A stretch of 64,000 nt of DNA from an uncultured Flavobacteriaceae bacterium (GTDB lineage: Bacteria > Bacteroidota > Bacteroidia > Flavobacteriales > Flavobacteriaceae): NCBI GenBank assembly GCA_943787365.1, contig CALSMD010000006.1, positions 75,984-139,983 of the forward strand, read 5' to 3'. The number at the start of each line of letters is the position of its first letter. Position 1 is the first letter of the stretch. Made by a program: the position numbers and the translations under genes. Below are positions 62,921-64,000 of this stretch, in pieces. The notes under the pieces were generated by a model, which was given only the letters and a program-made list of their open reading frames with translations, was not told the origin of the DNA and ran no database searches.

Positions 62921-64000
62921 ATGGTCAAAAACATACTATACACTTTATTTCTATTTGGTTCACTAGCTTTTGCACAAAGCAGTGGAATCACTTATCAAGC
63001 GGTTATTTATAATCCAGCAGGCGAAGAGCTTCCTGGCGTAGACAATCCATATGCACCACTAACTAACCAAGACGTATGCTTACAGTTTGGTATTGTAGAT
63101 TCAGATGGCAACCTAGAATACCAAGAGCAAGTGCAGGTGACTACCGATCCTTTCGGTATGGTGAACCTGTTAATTGGCACCAACACACAAACAGGTGGTT
63201 ATGCTGCTGATTTCGCTAACGTACAATGGACAGCTGATGCCAAGTTCTTAGTCGTGGATCTTGATATTAAAGGTACTTGTAATGATTTTGAAGAATTGTC
63301 TAATCAACCGTTTACCTATGTACCGTTCGCATACTACTCCCCTGCATCCGATATACCGGGACCAGAAGGCCCTCCAGGACCAGCAGGTGCACAAGGACCT
63401 CAGGGCGAACCAGGACCCGCAGGAGCTGATGGACAAGACGGCGCAGTTGGAGCTACAGGACCAAGTGGACCAGCAGGGCCCGCAGGCCCACAAGGTATTG
63501 CTGGTGCAGATGGACAAGACGGAGCGGTTGGCGCAACAGGACCACAAGGTCCCCAGGGTGTAGCAGGGACAGATGGTATAGACGGTCAAGACGGTGCTAC
63601 AGGACCCGCAGGACCTCAAGGGATTGCTGGTGCAGATGGACAAGATGGCAATAACGGACAATCCGCATATGAAATATGGCTCGATCTAGGAAATACTGGG
63701 ACAGAACAAGATTTTATTGATTCATTAGTTGGGCCTGAGGGACCTCAGGGAGCTGATGGGTCGAATTCGACTTCATCAAATGGAACAGATCTAAATAACA
63801 TTGAGGGGGGCTTAAAGTTTAAAAGAATAGAGACCTACACAGAGTTCGATATTACAGTGCCTAGTGGTGAACTTTATTTACTCAAGTCAATTTACAGAGT
63901 TTCTTCAAACTCTAATAATCCAGCTTTTCGTGTTGACATTAACGGAAATTCTTTATTGCATTCAGCAAAATATGATAAATTCAATGGTAACACATCATCT
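62921..64000 (+). CDS. Collagen-like fibre protein, copy 3 (runs off the window)
   Basis: 360 codons are visible, with no stop before the window ends. Begins [20 protein letters not shown], then the same head domain as copies 1 and 2 ([18 protein letters not shown]). The stalk is broken into two blocks, and the segment [20 protein letters not shown], known from other Bacteroidota fibre proteins, separates them. After the second block the sequence [28 protein letters not shown] begins what looks like one of the VPxGKVWK modules fused to the fibre. The rest of the tail lies outside the window. Confidence 0.85.
   Translation, partial: MVKNILYTLFLFGSLAFAQSSGITYQAVIYNPAGEELPGVDNPYAPLTNQDVCLQFGIVDSDGNLEYQEQVQVTTDPFGMVNLLIGTNTQTGGYAADFANVQWTADAKFLVVDLDIKGTCNDFEELSNQPFTYVPFAYYSPASDIPGPEGPPGPAGAQGPQGEPGPAGADGQDGAVGATGPSGPAGPAGPQGIAGADGQDGAVGATGPQGPQGVAGTDGIDGQDGATGPAGPQGIAGADGQDGNNGQSAYEIWLDLGNTGTEQDFIDSLVGPEGPQGADGSNSTSSNGTDLNNIEGGLKFKRIETYTEFDITVPSGELYLLKSIYRVSSNSNNPAFRVDINGNSLLHSAKYDKFNGNTSS
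63356..63661 (+). repeat. Gly-X-Y encoding repeat, copy 3
   Basis: About 102 codons of Gly-X-Y with GADGQDG and GPQG motifs shared with copies 1 and 2; a short second Gly block ([10 protein letters not shown]) follows at about 63734-63763 after a non-repetitive segment. Confidence 0.85.

Noticed and set aside
58867-64000. Prophage tail-fibre region
   Set aside because: Collagen-like fibres resemble tail fibres, but all have secretory signal peptides and there is no terminase, portal, capsid, tail tube or lysis gene in the window.

Overview
The window looks like a chromosomal segment of a marine-type member of the Bacteroidota, most likely family Flavobacteriaceae. The evidence is an AT-rich composition, exact matches to the Bacteroidota -7 promoter box (TAnnTTTG) just upstream of about fifteen genes, almost no Shine-Dalgarno sequences, secreted proteins ending in type IX secretion (T9SS) type A sorting domains, and Bacteroidota-typical families (GSCFA, DUF4286, an OlsF-like fused acyltransferase, M43 protease). 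Species cannot be named from the sequence alone.

Layout. 1-3.8 kb: two surface lipoproteins and a secreted subtilisin-like protease. 3.8-9.5 kb: rlmB, a rhomboid protease, rarA and a three-gene envelope operon (lipoprotein, beta-barrel, periplasmic protein). 9.5-16.2 kb: a minus-strand run adk-obgE-TPR-mpl-radC-deacetylase-like-HAD. 16.3-26.3 kb: purK-purE, an M3 peptidase, a UbiA-like membrane protein, gcvP and a compact ketoacyl synthase/methyltransferase/glycosyltransferase trio. 26.2-37.3 kb: ilvE, enoyl-CoA hydratase, GSCFA, alaS, an M23 peptidase with a MerR regulator, the GTPases der and era around one odd membrane protein gene, and fbp. 37.3-41.2 kb: GNAT, aspartate kinase, an OlsF-like lipid acyltransferase and a 35-residue membrane peptide. 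41.2-54.8 kb: a long minus-strand block (arsC, VOC, DUF1801, hydroxyacid dehydrogenase, mgtE, rsmA, DUF4286, TPR, serS, ribF, secreted M43 protease, pth, rplY, prs).

From 54.9 kb the character changes. A tRNA-Leu(CAA) gene, a common integration target, is followed by a probable accessory locus running off the right edge. It has a divergent putative regulator, three tandem 11-bp iterons plus one degenerate copy, a -7 box, and a co-directional series of genes: lipoprotein, small T9SS-sorted protein, outer-membrane barrel, then repeating pairs of a two-module secreted protein and a collagen-like (Gly-X-Y) fibre protein. The collagen-like proteins share a near-constant head but differ completely in their tails. 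The third, cut by the window edge, carries on its tail what looks like the same module that the other cassettes encode as separate proteins. This is the most unusual part of the window and reads like a modular, possibly diversifying surface-fibre system.

The rest is mostly core metabolism, translation and envelope maintenance. Several convergent gene pairs overlap at their 3' ends, and three genes have a -7 box exactly four bases before the start codon, which predicts leaderless or nearly leaderless mRNAs.
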